Shown here piece by piece: positions 1-7,985 of a stretch of DNA of 64,000 nucleotides. Position 1 is the first letter of the stretch. Each line of letters begins with the position of its first letter. The translations under genes and the position numbers were made by a program. The notes below the pieces were generated by a model. That model ran no database searches, was not told the DNA's origin, and worked only from the letters and a program-made list of their open reading frames with translations. This DNA comes from JBBRHQ01 sp963840235. Lineage in GTDB: Bacteria; Actinomycetota; Thermoleophilia; Solirubrobacterales; 70-9. Where the stretch lies: positions 248,001 to 312,000 of the forward strand of contig CAWIYC010000005.1 of the NCBI GenBank assembly GCA_963840235.1, read 5' to 3'.

Positions 1-17
1 GGCTGAGATGAGGGCAA

Positions 18-782
18 TCAGTCCTCGTGCCAGGGCGTGAGGATCCGCGGGCCGCCGGCCGTGACCGCGACCGTGAACTCGAAATGGGCGGCAAGGGAGC
101 CGTCCTGGGAGTAGACCGACCAGCCGTCGTCGTCTATACGCACCAGGGGGCCGCCGGCGTTGACCATCGGCTCGATCGCGAACACCATCCCATCCTCCAG
201 CTCCGGGCCCTTGCCGGGCTCGCCGAAGTTGGGGATCTGGGGGTCCTCGTGCATGTCGCGGCCGATCCCGTGGCCGACCAGGGTGCGGATCACCGAAAAG
301 CCGTCGAGCTCGACCCGGCGCTGGATCGCCGCGGAGACGTCGCCGAGATGGTTTCCGGTGCGCATCTGCGCGGCGCCCTCGAACAGCGAGGCCCTGGTCG
401 TCTCCAGCAGGCTGCGGGCCTCGGGGGCGATCGACCCGATCGGGACCGTGATCGCGGCGTCGGCGACCCAGCCGTCCTTGACCACGCCGACGTCGATCGA
501 GAGGATGTCGCCGCGCTTGAGCTCCCCCGGCCCGGGGATCCCGTGCACGACCATCGAGTTGGGAGAGGCGCAGATCGAGCCGGGGAAGCCGCGGTATCCC
601 TTGAACGCGGGCTCTGCATCCTGGGAGAGGATGAAGCGCTCTGCCGCCTGGTCGAGGTCGAGGGTGCTGGCCCCGGGCCTGGCCTTCGACTCCAGCATCC
701 GCAGGCAGCGGACGAGGATCTCGCCGGCCGCAGCCATCCTTTCCACCTGCTCGGGGGTCTTTCGAACGATCATCCGGTACAC
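18..782 (-). CDS. map: Methionine aminopeptidase, type I
   Basis: Removes the initiator Met from nascent proteins in the cytosol. The 254-residue protein has the whole pita-bread metalloenzyme ligand set: Asp97 (in SIDVG), Asp108 (in VADAA), His171 (in VGHGIG), Glu204 (in IEPM) and Glu235 (in HFEFT), plus the substrate-contacting His80 (VVHGIP). The GTG start at 782 is preferred because an AGGAGG sequence lies about 9 nt upstream. An in-frame ATG 9 nt further in is the alternative. The gene is the last of the spc-type cluster in this window, in its usual place after adk, though a secreted-protein gene separates the two here. Confidence 0.95.
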   Translation of the reverse strand: MYRMIVRKTPEQVERMAAAGEILVRCLRMLESKARPGASTLDLDQAAERFILSQDAEPAFKGYRGFPGSICASPNSMVVHGIPGPGELKRGDILSIDVGVVKDGWVADAAITVPIGSIAPEARSLLETTRASLFEGAAQMRTGNHLGDVSAAIQRRVELDGFSVIRTLVGHGIGRDMHEDPQIPNFGEPGKGPELEDGMVFAIEPMVNAGGPLVRIDDDGWSVYSQDGSLAAHFEFTVAVTAGGPRILTPWHED

Positions 783-819
783 GCTGGTCGGCCTCCTGAG
801 GCTCGCCGGAGGAGTCAGG

Positions 820-1476
820 CTAGCGACTTCTGGGGGACTTGCGGCCGACCGTGATGTGGAACCTGATCTCCTGAAAGCCGGAAATCGGCGGGTTGGTGGA
901 GAAGGTCAACTCGTGGTGACCCGGAGGCAGAGGCCTGATCCGCAGCCACCATCCGTAGGAGGCCACCCGGGTGGAGGATTGCCCGACCAGCGACGGCTCG
1001 AGGAGCTCCGCAATGTTTCCGGGCTCCAGGTCGATCGAGTAGACCTCGGAGCGCCTGAAGGATCTGGCGACGCTGCCGGTCAGCGAGTGGCCGTCGAGAA
1101 TTGCCTTCGGATCAGCCGAGGCGGGATCGGACCGGGCCCGGAGCCTCGACAACAGCTCCCCGTCGGACTCGCCAGGCGAGGGCAGGGCGACGGCGGCGCC
1201 GACCGAACCGAGCAGGCGGGTGCCCCGTCGCAGGTGACAGCTGACCTCCTTGGGTGTCCCCGTGGCCGGGGTTGAGTTCAAGTAGAAGACCCCGTCGATG
1301 CGCTCTCCGCAAATGTCGGTGAGTATCGGCTTGGAACTGCTTCCGAGGGACCAGCCCATGTATCGCTGCTGCCAGCTCAGAAGCGATGCTCCCCATGCGT
1401 TTGAGCTTGCCGGGAGCACCGGCCTCCTCTTTGCCGCAGCAGCGGTTGGCAGCAGCGCCAGCGCGGCGATCAACAC
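820..1476 (-). CDS. Putative secreted protein, function unknown
   Basis: I cannot name a function. The protein opens with a hydrophobic stretch (LIAALALLPTAAAA) followed by basic residues, consistent with a signal peptide cleaved near residue 15. The mature part has two Cys (DICGE and EVSCHLR) that could form a disulfide. Its end (PLPPGHHELTF) resembles the closing beta-strands of secreted beta-sandwich proteins. The start is uncertain. The GTG at 1476 gives a signal peptide without the usual basic n-region, whereas reading upstream in frame adds an Arg-rich segment (LTRSRWRRAHAA) that would make a better signal but lacks a standard start codon. It lies 38 nt before the adk stop and 37 nt upstream of map, probably co-transcribed with both. 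Confidence 0.6.
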   Translation of the reverse strand: MLIAALALLPTAAAAKRRPVLPASSNAWGASLLSWQQRYMGWSLGSSSKPILTDICGERIDGVFYLNSTPATGTPKEVSCHLRRGTRLLGSVGAAVALPSPGESDGELLSRLRARSDPASADPKAILDGHSLTGSVARSFRRSEVYSIDLEPGNIAELLEPSLVGQSSTRVASYGWWLRIRPLPPGHHELTFSTNPPISGFQEIRFHITVGRKSPRSR

Positions 1477-1514
1477 AGCGATCGCAGCGTGAGCGCGCCT
1501 CCAGCGGGACCGGG

Positions 1515-2189
1515 TCAGATCTCCTCTTCCATCCTCAGCGTCGCCAGCAGCGCCCTGATCCGGTCGCTGACGTCCTCGGGCGGGTGGGCGCCGTCGACCC
1601 GCCGCAGCAGTCCCTTGCCGTCGTAGTAGTCGATCAGCGGCTCGGTCTTCTCCCGGTAGGTGTCGAGGCGCTTGTGGACTACCTCAGGCTTGTCGTCATC
1701 GCGGATCGTCAGCCGGCTGCCGTCGATGTCGCAGACGCCCTCGGCCTTGGGCGGGTCGAACTCGACGTGGAAGACGTGGCCGCTCTTGGCGCAGGTGCGC
1801 CGGCCGGAGAGCCGCCGCACGACCTCATCGTCGGAGACGTCGATCAGCAGGGCGACGGTGAGCTCGCGGCCGAGCCGCTCGATCTCGACGTCGAGAGCCT
1901 CGGCCTGGGCGACGTTTCGCGGGAACCCGTCGAGGATGAAGCCGTCGGCGGCCTCATCGGAGCCGAGCGCCTCGACGATGATCCCGATCACGATCTCGTC
2001 CGGGGCGAGGTCGCCGCGGTCCATGTACTCCTTCGCCGTTCGGCCCAGCTCGGTCTTCTGCTCCACCGCGGCCCGGAGGATGTTGCCGGTGGCGTAATAG
2101 GGCAGGCGGAAGTCCTCCTGAAGGCGCTCACCCTGAGTGCCCTTGCCCGAACCAGGCGGGCCAAGAAGTACGAGGTTCAGCTCCGACAT
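1515..2189 (-). CDS. adk: Adenylate kinase
   Basis: Catalyses ATP + AMP to 2 ADP. The 224-residue long-form enzyme has the P-loop GPPGSGKG (residues 10-17), the AMP-binding TGNILR (34-39) and DGFPRN (87-92) motifs, and a full LID domain (about 126-165). The four LID positions that in other adenylate kinases bind zinc (Cys4 or Cys3-Asp) or form a His-Ser-Asp-Thr hydrogen-bond network are here Cys133, Ser136, Cys153 and Asp156, a mixture of the two types. The gene follows secY with a 16-nt gap, the conserved secY-adk-map order. Confidence 0.96.
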   Translation of the reverse strand: MSELNLVLLGPPGSGKGTQGERLQEDFRLPYYATGNILRAAVEQKTELGRTAKEYMDRGDLAPDEIVIGIIVEALGSDEAADGFILDGFPRNVAQAEALDVEIERLGRELTVALLIDVSDDEVVRRLSGRRTCAKSGHVFHVEFDPPKAEGVCDIDGSRLTIRDDDKPEVVHKRLDTYREKTEPLIDYYDGKGLLRRVDGAHPPEDVSDRIRALLATLRMEEEI

Positions 2190-2205
2190 GACCCGCGGCG
2201 CGAGC

Positions 2206-3477
2206 CTACTTGAGGAAGCCTTCGTAGTTGCGCATCATCAGCTGCGCCTCGAGCTGCTTGACGGTGTCCAGGGCGACGCCGATCACGATCAGGATCGAAG
2301 TTCCGCCGAAGAAGAAGTTGGCCGAGGTCTGGCTGATCAGGATCGTCGGCAGCGCCGCCACCGCGCCCAGGTAGAGCGCCCCCGGGAAGGTCAGCCGGGA
2401 GAGGATGCGGTCGAGATACTCGGCGGTCGGCCGGCCCGGTCTCACCCCGGGGATGAAGCCCCCGTATTTCTTCAGGTTGTCGGCCTGGTCCACAGGATTG
2501 AAGGTCACAGCCGTGTAGAAGTAGGTGAAGACGATGATGAAGAAGACCTCCCCGACCACGTAGGCCCAGCTGTTGGGGGAGAAGAAGGCGGCGAAGTCGA
2601 GCGCGGCCGGCGTGTTCAGCAGCTGCCCGATGGTCGGCGGGAAGGCCATGATCGAGGCGGCGAAGATCACCGGGATCACCCCGGCCATGTTGACCCGCAG
2701 CGGCAGGTAGGTCGACCCGCCCGAGGTCATCTTGCGCCCGACGACGCGCTTCGCGTACTGGACCGGAATCCGGCGCTGGCCCTCCTGGACGAAGACGATC
2801 GCGACGATCACCGCGAGGGCGATGAACGGCATCATCACCACGAATACCTGGTCGGGATTGCTCCACCACTGGGTGATCCCGTTCGGCAGACCCGAGGCGA
2901 TCGAGGCGAAGATCATCAGCGAGATGCCGTTGCCGATTCCGCGCTGGGTGATCAGCTCGCCCAGCCACATCAGCAGGGTCGTCCCCGCCGTCAGGCAGAT
3001 GACGATGAGGAAGACGTTGGCGAAGGTGGTCTTGCCGATGACGCTGGCGCCGGCCTGGTTGCCGAAGGAGCGGAAGAGGAAGACGTAGCCAAGCGACTGG
3101 GCGAAGGCGAGCCCGACCGTCAGGTAGCGGGTGTACTGGGTGATCTTCTGCTGGCCGACCTCGCCCTCCTTCTGCAGCTTCTCCAGCGAGGGGACGACCA
3201 CCGTCAGCAGCTGCAGGATGATCGAGGCGGTGATGTAGGGCATGATCCCGAGCGCGAACAGCGACAGCCGCGAGAGGCTCCCGCCCGAGAACAGGTTGAG
3301 GAAGCCGAGGATGTTGGAGCCGGCGAAGTTGCTCTGGATCTCCTTGACCGCGTTTACGTCGACGCCGGGCGAGGGGATGTAGGCGCCGAGGCGGTACAGG
3401 GCCAACATCGCCGCGGTGAAGGCGATCTTCTTGCGGATGTCGGCAACGCTGAAGGCGTTGAGAATCGTCCGCAGCAA
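2206..3477 (-). CDS. secY: Preprotein translocase subunit SecY
   Basis: Channel-forming subunit of the SecYEG translocon in the plasma membrane. The 423-residue protein has the ten hydrophobic segments expected of the family, beginning with the amphipathic N-terminus (MLRTILNAFSVADIRKK) and the first transmembrane helix (AAMLALYRLGAYIPSPGVD). The RGIGNGIS loop motif is present. The start is TTG at 3477, immediately after the rplO stop codon (TAG-TTG), so translation is likely coupled to rplO. secE is far away in the rpmG-nusG cluster. Confidence 0.96.
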   Translation of the reverse strand: MLRTILNAFSVADIRKKIAFTAAMLALYRLGAYIPSPGVDVNAVKEIQSNFAGSNILGFLNLFSGGSLSRLSLFALGIMPYITASIILQLLTVVVPSLEKLQKEGEVGQQKITQYTRYLTVGLAFAQSLGYVFLFRSFGNQAGASVIGKTTFANVFLIVICLTAGTTLLMWLGELITQRGIGNGISLMIFASIASGLPNGITQWWSNPDQVFVVMMPFIALAVIVAIVFVQEGQRRIPVQYAKRVVGRKMTSGGSTYLPLRVNMAGVIPVIFAASIMAFPPTIGQLLNTPAALDFAAFFSPNSWAYVVGEVFFIIVFTYFYTAVTFNPVDQADNLKKYGGFIPGVRPGRPTAEYLDRILSRLTFPGALYLGAVAALPTILISQTSANFFFGGTSILIVIGVALDTVKQLEAQLMMRNYEGFLK

Positions 3478-4047
3478 CTAGCGGCTCCTCCTCGGAATCA
3501 CCCGACACGTCCTCAGCTGCGCTTCCGGGCGTGTCAGGGTTGCGGGCAGGCTGGTATCGATCAACTCGCAGGTGCCGCCTGCGGCCTCGATCTTCTCCTT
3601 GGCGGCGGCGCTGAAGCCGTGGGCGCGGACGGTGAGCTTCTTCGAAAGATCGCCGCGGGCGAGGATCTTGACCGGGTCGGGGCGCTTGGCAAGGCCCTTC
3701 TCCCTGAGGGTCTCCGGGCTCACCTCGGCCCCGGCATCGAAGCGCTCCTCGAGGTCGGCCAGGTTGACCGGCTGGGTGCGGCTGCGGAAGTTCTCGAACG
3801 GCATCGACTTCTTCATGTGCGGGCCGCGCAGCTTGCGCATCCTCATGTGGATCGGGTTCTGGCCGCCCTCGTAGGCGACCTTGCGCTTCGAGCCAGAGCG
3901 GGCGCCGGCCCCCTTGTGGCCGCGGCCGGAGGTCTTGCCTGTGCCCGAGCCCTCGCCGCGGCCGATCCGCTTGCGCGGCCGGCGCGAGCCCGGCTTCGGC
4001 TTGATGTTGTGCAGCCCGATCTCCTCCGAGCGGGGTGTCTCGGCCAT
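3478..4047 (-). CDS. rplO: 50S ribosomal protein L15, with repeat-derived C-terminal tail
   Basis: Large-subunit assembly protein. It has the typical Gly/Arg/Lys-rich N-terminus (GRGEGSGTGKTSGRGHKGAGARSG broken by basic residues), then the conserved YEGGQNPIHMR segment and the globular domain ending near CELIDTS. At 189 residues it is about 40 longer than common L15. The last 24 residues (about 166-189) are encoded by a copy of a palindromic repeat at 3483-3552 that also occurs inside rpsQ and rplJ, but here it is read in a different frame. The ATG at 4047 overlaps the rpmD stop by one base (TGATG). Confidence 0.95.
   Translation of the reverse strand: MAETPRSEEIGLHNIKPKPGSRRPRKRIGRGEGSGTGKTSGRGHKGAGARSGSKRKVAYEGGQNPIHMRMRKLRGPHMKKSMPFENFRSRTQPVNLADLEERFDAGAEVSPETLREKGLAKRPDPVKILARGDLSKKLTVRAHGFSAAAKEKIEAAGGTCELIDTSLPATLTRPEAQLRTCRVIPRRSR
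3483..3552 (-). repeat. Palindromic coding repeat, copy A (in rplO)
   Basis: Shorter copy, about 70 bp, of the 81-bp element described at 8441-8521 and 31125-31205. It shares the AGCCTGCC end and the inverted-repeat core (CTGACACGCCC ... GGACGTGTCGGG on the minus strand, 14-nt loop). It lacks the second GACACGTCCTC half-repeat found in the other copies. It supplies the last codons of rplO in a frame shifted relative to the frame used in rpsQ and rplJ. The rpsQ/rplJ frame is also open here (PDTPGSAAEDVSGDSEEE) but runs into secY and is not used. Confidence 0.8.
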
Positions 4048-4229
4048 CAGGAGCCCTTCCCGATCTCGACCAGGTGCTCGACCACGCGCAGTTGACCCCG
4101 CAGCTGCGGGGAGTCCGGGCGCTCGACCCGGGAGCCGGGCTTGCGCAGCCCGAGGGCGCGCAGGGTCGCCCGCTGGTTGGGCTTGGTGCCGGCCGAGGAG
4201 CGGACCTGGGTGATCGAGACGGTGCTCAC
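4047..4229 (-). CDS. rpmD: 50S ribosomal protein L30
   Basis: Small large-subunit protein of 60 residues, the usual length. The first strand is STVSITQVRSSAG, followed by the conserved ATLRALGLRKPGS helix/turn and a terminal GQLRVVEHLVEI strand. The start is GTG at 4229, and its first bases overlap the rpsE stop by 4 nt, so it is translationally coupled between rpsE and rplO. Confidence 0.95.
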   Translation of the reverse strand: MSTVSITQVRSSAGTKPNQRATLRALGLRKPGSRVERPDSPQLRGQLRVVEHLVEIGKGS

Positions 4230-4909
4230 GAGCTCTCGTCCTCGTCCTCGGACGAAGTCTCCTCCGTGGCAGCGGCCTCGGCCACGACGGCGACCGGCTC
4301 GGCTGCCCCGGTGCCCGCCTCCGTGTCCTCGGAAGCGGCGGGCTTCCCTGCCTCGCGCTTCGCGCGCTCGGTCCTCTCGGCGTCGATTCCCAGCACCTGG
4401 TCGACGGTCAGGCCGCGCAGCTTGGCGACCTCCTCCGGGCGGCGCAGGCGGATCAGGCCGTCCATCGTCGCCTTCACCAGGTTGATCGGGTTCTGGGTGC
4501 CGATGCTCTTGGTCAGCACGTCGCGGACCCCGCCAAGCTCGAGCACCGCCCGCACCCCGCCGCCGGCGATCACGCCGGTACCGGGGCTGGCCGGGCGCAG
4601 GACGACGTGGCCGGCGCCGTAGCGCCCGATGATCTTGTGGGTGATCGTCTGCCCGTACTTGGGGACGCGGATCAGGTTCTTGCGGGCATCCTCGACCGCC
4701 TTCTGGATCGCCAGCGGGACCTCACGGGCCTTGCCGTAGCCGATCCCGACCACCGACTCCTCGTCGCCGACGGCGACCAGCGCGGTGAACGAGAACCGGC
4801 GCCCGCCCTTGACCACCTTGGCGACGCGGTTGATCTCGATCACCCGCTCCTGGAGGTCGAGCCCCTTGGGGCTGACCATCTCGATCTTTCCTGTGCTCAA
4901 TCCCTTCAT
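4226..4909 (-). CDS. rpsE: 30S ribosomal protein S5, with acidic C-terminal extension
   Basis: Small-subunit protein acting in translational accuracy and mRNA unwinding at the entry channel. The dsRBD-like N-terminal domain contains RVAKVVKGGRRFSFTALV and the second domain PASPGTGVIAGGGVRAVLE. Conserved sequence ends near residue 180. The remaining roughly 45 residues are an Ala/Glu/Ser-rich acidic tail (ending SSEDEDESS) absent from typical S5 of about 165 residues. It follows rplR in the spc order. Confidence 0.95.
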   Translation of the reverse strand: MKGLSTGKIEMVSPKGLDLQERVIEINRVAKVVKGGRRFSFTALVAVGDEESVVGIGYGKAREVPLAIQKAVEDARKNLIRVPKYGQTITHKIIGRYGAGHVVLRPASPGTGVIAGGGVRAVLELGGVRDVLTKSIGTQNPINLVKATMDGLIRLRRPEEVAKLRGLTVDQVLGIDAERTERAKREAGKPAASEDTEAGTGAAEPVAVVAEAAATEETSSEDEDESS

Positions 4910-4955
4910 GACAGGCGGCTCACGGTAGCGGAAGCGGTCATTGGGAACGGGCTCA

Positions 4956-5309
4956 TCAGAGCTTCAATCCCCCCTCCCGGGCGCCCTCGGCGAGGGCCTT
5001 GACGCGGCCGTGGTACTGGTAGCCGCCGCGATCGAAGACGCAGGTCTCAACTCCGGCCTTCTTCGCCCGCTCCGCCAGCAGCTCGCCGGCGCGCTTGGCC
5101 TGCTCGCCCCGCTTCAGCTTGCGCAGCTCCGGCTCGGTCCAGTTGACCGCGGCCACGGTGTGGCCCTGGCGGTCGTCGATCAGCTGCGCGAAGACGCCGC
5201 GGTTGGAGCGGTACACCGAGAGCCTCGGCCGCTCAGGCGTCCCCGAGACCTTGGCCCGGACCCGGCGGCGGCGGCGCAGGCGCCTCTGCTGCTTGGTGAG
5301 GACCGTCAT
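4956..5309 (-). CDS. rplR: 50S ribosomal protein L18
   Basis: Binds 5S rRNA together with L5. The 117-residue protein has the basic N-terminus (RRLRRRRRVRAKVSGTPERPRL), the SVYRSNRGVFAQLIDD strand-turn segment and the conserved terminal FDRGGYQYHGRVKALAEGAREGGL. Its ATG overlaps the rplF stop by 4 nt (ATGA). Confidence 0.96.
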   Translation of the reverse strand: MTVLTKQQRRLRRRRRVRAKVSGTPERPRLSVYRSNRGVFAQLIDDRQGHTVAAVNWTEPELRKLKRGEQAKRAGELLAERAKKAGVETCVFDRGGYQYHGRVKALAEGAREGGLKL

Positions 5310-5839
5310 GCGCGCTTGCCGACCTTCCGGGCCACGTGCTCACCGCTGTAGCGGATCCCCTTGCCCTTGTAGGGCTCAGGCGGGCGTCGCTTGCGGATGT
5401 CGGCGGCGACCTGGCCGACCAGCTGCTTGTCGATGCCGCGGACGATCACCTCCGTCGGCTGCGGCACCTCGAACTCGATTCCCTCGGGAGCCTCGACCAC
5501 GACGGGGTGCGAGTAGCCGAGCGCGAGCTCGAGGTTGCGGCCCTTGAGCTGGGCGCGGTAGCCGACTCCCTGGATCTCCAGGCGCTTCTCGAAGCCGTCG
5601 GTGACCCCCTCGACCATGTTCGCGATCAGGCTGCGGGTGAGACCGTGAAGCGCCCGGTGCTCGCCGCGATCGGTCGGCCGGGCGACGGTAAGCGTGCCCT
5701 CGGCCTGCTCCACCGTCATCTCGGCTGAGACGGACTGGGCGAGCTCGCCCTTCGGTCCCTTGACCGAGACCCGCCCAGGGGTAAGCGCGACGTCGACGCT
5801 GTCGGGAACGGTGATGGGCTTTCTTCCGATGCGGCTCAT
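5306..5839 (-). CDS. rplF: 50S ribosomal protein L6
   Basis: Large-subunit protein near the GTPase centre. Its 177 residues form the two tandem L6 domains. It starts SRIGRKPITVPDSVDV and ends with the family signature PEPYKGKGIRYSGEHVARKVGK. It lies 7 nt downstream of rpsH and is coupled to rplR. Confidence 0.97.
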   Translation of the reverse strand: MSRIGRKPITVPDSVDVALTPGRVSVKGPKGELAQSVSAEMTVEQAEGTLTVARPTDRGEHRALHGLTRSLIANMVEGVTDGFEKRLEIQGVGYRAQLKGRNLELALGYSHPVVVEAPEGIEFEVPQPTEVIVRGIDKQLVGQVAADIRKRRPPEPYKGKGIRYSGEHVARKVGKRA

Positions 5840-5846
5840 GATCCGA

Positions 5847-6242
5847 TCACCAGATGTAGGCGACGACCTCGCCCCCGACTCCCTTGGCCTTCGCCTCGTG
5901 GCCGGTCATCACGCCGGTCGAGGTGCTGACGATCGCGGTTCCTGTTCCGCCGTAGACGCGGGGGACCTTCTTGCTGTCCACGTAGCGCCGGCGGCCGGGG
6001 CGCGAGACGCGCTCGAGGCCCGTGATCACGGGCTCGCGGTCGTCGGTGTACTTCAGCTGCACCTTGATCACGTCGCCGACCCGCGCCGGCTCGGAGCTGA
6101 AGTCGGTGATGTAGCCCTGCTCCTTGAGGATCCGCGACATCTCCAGCTTCAACCGCGAGGAGGGGATCTCCACCTCGTCGTGGCCGGAGCTCATAGCGTT
6201 GCGGATCCGGGTCAGGTAATCGGCTATCGGGTCGGTAAGCAT
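5847..6242 (-). CDS. rpsH: 30S ribosomal protein S8
   Basis: Binds the central domain of 16S rRNA. In many bacteria it is also the translational repressor of the spc operon. The 131-residue protein has the N-terminal DPIADYLTRIRNA signature and the C-terminal VYGGTGTAIVSTSTGVMT loop with the conserved GTxIVSTSxGVMT core. A 4-nt gap separates it from rpsN. Confidence 0.96.
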   Translation of the reverse strand: MLTDPIADYLTRIRNAMSSGHDEVEIPSSRLKLEMSRILKEQGYITDFSSEPARVGDVIKVQLKYTDDREPVITGLERVSRPGRRRYVDSKKVPRVYGGTGTAIVSTSTGVMTGHEAKAKGVGGEVVAYIW

Positions 6243-6246
6243 TCCT

Positions 6247-6432
6247 CTACCAGCTGGACTTGGTCATTCCGGGGATGTAGCCCTCGTGCGCCGCCTCGCG
6301 CAGGCAGATCCGGCAGAGGCCGAACTTGCGGTAATAGGCGCGTGGGCGCCCGCAGCGGCGACAACGATGGTAGCCCCGGGTCTTGAACTTGGGCTTGCGC
6401 TGCTGACGTACTTTCTGGGAAGTCTTGGCCAT
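6247..6432 (-). CDS. rpsN: 30S ribosomal protein S14, zinc-binding short form (type Z)
   Basis: At 61 residues it is the short S14 with two CxxC pairs (CRRCGR and CRICLR) that bind zinc, as in Gram-positive and thermophilic bacteria. The N-terminus is MAKTSQKVRQQRKPKFKTR. It sits between rplE and rpsH in the standard order. Confidence 0.97.
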   Translation of the reverse strand: MAKTSQKVRQQRKPKFKTRGYHRCRRCGRPRAYYRKFGLCRICLREAAHEGYIPGMTKSSW

Positions 6433-6462
6433 ATCTCGTTTCTCGTCTCGGTTCTCTGGTCC

Positions 6463-7269
6463 CTAATCGCCGTCCCCGGAGCTTTCCTCCGCGGCCTCTC
6501 CTTCTGCCCCCGCCCCTGCCTCTTCCTCCTCGCCCTCCTCGGGCTTCTCCGGCTTGGCGTAGGCCTCGGGGTTCTCCTCCTTGAGCTGCTCCAGCGCCGC
6601 CTGCTCGGCCTCCGCCCGCAGGCGGGCCTCCTCCTTGCGGCGCTCCTCCTCAGCCTCGGCCTCCTCGTCGACCGAGCCGGGGCGGCCCTCCTGAGCGAAC
6701 GGCATGCCCAGGGCCAGCAACAGCTCGAACGCCTCCTCGTCGGTGGCGGCACTGGTGGTGATGGTTATGTCGAGGCCACGCACCTCGTCGATCGAGTCGT
6801 AGTCGATCTCGGGGAAGATCAGCTGCTCGCGCACGCCCATCGAGTAATTGCCGCGGCCGTCGAAGGAGCGCGGGTTGAGCCCGCGGAAGTCCCGGATCCG
6901 CGGCACCGCGATCGAGCAGAGCCTGTCGAGGAACTCCCACATCCGCGCCCGGCGCAGGGTGACCGAGATTCCCACCGGCATCCCCTCGCGCACCTTGAAC
7001 GAGGCGATCGACTTGCGCGCCCGGCGGATGTTCGGGTGCTGACCGGCGATCGTCGCCAGCTGCTCCGTCGCCGCCTCGAAGATCTTCGAGTCCTGCTTGC
7101 CCTCGCCGAGGCCCATGTTCAGGGTGATCTTCTCCAGGCGCGGGGCCTGCATCGTGGTCGAGTAGCCGAACTTCTCGATCAGCTGAGGCAGGATCTCCTC
7201 GCGGTAGCGATCGCGCAACCGCGGCGGGGGCGCCGGCTGCTGTGCCTGGGGTGTCGCCGTGGCTTCCAT
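6463..7269 (-). CDS. rplE: 50S ribosomal protein L5, with long C-terminal extension
   Basis: Binds 5S rRNA and contacts P-site tRNA. The core starts around LRDRYREEILPQLIEKFGY and includes EKITLNMGLGE, the TARKSIASFKVREGMPVG-like RNA-contact loop and DITITTSAATDEEAFELLLALGMPF. The last ~85 residues are an extra charged Glu/Ala/Pro-rich tail (ending AEESSGDGD), so the protein is 268 residues against about 180 for typical L5. The ATG at 7269 lies 4 nt after the rplX stop. An upstream in-frame start at 7326 would overlap rplX and is rejected. Confidence 0.94.
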   Translation of the reverse strand: MEATATPQAQQPAPPPRLRDRYREEILPQLIEKFGYSTTMQAPRLEKITLNMGLGEGKQDSKIFEAATEQLATIAGQHPNIRRARKSIASFKVREGMPVGISVTLRRARMWEFLDRLCSIAVPRIRDFRGLNPRSFDGRGNYSMGVREQLIFPEIDYDSIDEVRGLDITITTSAATDEEAFELLLALGMPFAQEGRPGSVDEEAEAEEERRKEEARLRAEAEQAALEQLKEENPEAYAKPEKPEEGEEEEAGAGAEGEAAEESSGDGD

Positions 7270-7273
7270 CGTC

Positions 7274-7615
7274 CTAGTCGATCGCGGATCCGCTGCGCTT
7301 GGCGTAGCGCTCGCGCTCGCCGGCATCGTTGCGCCGCATGCCCACCCGCGTCGGCTTGTTGTCCTTGGGGTCGAGCAGCATCACGTTGGAGACGTGGATC
7401 GGGCCCTCCTTCTCGACGATCCCCCCGACCTCGGCTCCCTTCTGGGTGTCTTTGACCGAGCGCGGCCGCTGGTGGCGCTTGACCATGTTCAGGTGCTCGA
7501 CGTAGACCTTCTGCTTCTGGGGATCGGTGCGGACGACGCGCCCGCTCTTGCCGGCGTCCTTGCCGCTGATCACGATCACCTGGTCGTCGGTCCTGATCCG
7601 CATGCTCTTCGCCAT
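7274..7615 (-). CDS. rplX: 50S ribosomal protein L24
   Basis: Assembly initiator protein of the large subunit. The 113 residues include the KOW motif (RTDDQVIVISGKDAGKSGRV) and the conserved NMVKRHQRP segment. The ATG at 7615 shares one base with the rplN stop (TGATG). A second ATG four codons in (MRIRTDD) is an alternative start. Confidence 0.96.
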   Translation of the reverse strand: MAKSMRIRTDDQVIVISGKDAGKSGRVVRTDPQKQKVYVEHLNMVKRHQRPRSVKDTQKGAEVGGIVEKEGPIHVSNVMLLDPKDNKPTRVGMRRNDAGERERYAKRSGSAID

Positions 7616-7983
7616 CAGAGGACCTCCGGGGCGAGCGAGACAATTTTCATGAAGTTGCGGTCGCGCAACTCGCGGGCGACCGGTCCGAAGATGCGGGTGC
7701 CGCGCGGGTTGTTCTGAGGGTCGATCAGGACCGCGGCATTCTCGTCGAAGGCGATGTAGGTCCCGTCGGAGCGGCCGAACTGCTTGCGGGTGCGGACGAC
7801 CACGGCCTGCACCACCTCGCCCTTGCGTACGCCGCCCTGCGGGCTCGCCTGCTTGACGGTGGCGGTGATCACATCGCCGACGCCGGCGTAGCGGCGGTGC
7901 GAGCCGCCCTTGACCCGGATGCAGAGGATCTCCCGGGCACCAGAGTTGTCGGCGACGCGAAGTCTTGTCTCCTGCTGGATCAC
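7615..7983 (-). CDS. rplN: 50S ribosomal protein L14
   Basis: The 122-residue protein matches the universal L14 length. It begins MIQQETRLRVADNSGAREI and contains the RNA-binding VVVRTRKQFGRSDGTYIAFDENAAVLI strand region. It makes the B8 bridge to 16S rRNA. A 2-nt gap follows rpsQ. Confidence 0.97.
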   Translation of the reverse strand: MIQQETRLRVADNSGAREILCIRVKGGSHRRYAGVGDVITATVKQASPQGGVRKGEVVQAVVVRTRKQFGRSDGTYIAFDENAAVLIDPQNNPRGTRIFGPVARELRDRNFMKIVSLAPEVL

Positions 7984-7985
7984 GG

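Noticed and set aside
3480..3560. L15 frameshift that would join the repeat frame to secY
   Set aside because: Reading on in the repeat frame gives a several-hundred-residue shadow of secY with no stop, so it cannot be the native L15 end. I kept the normal frame.
2137..4095. Plus-strand open frame opposite secY and rplO
   Set aside because: Same GC-shadow effect, opposite two genes with clear family signatures.
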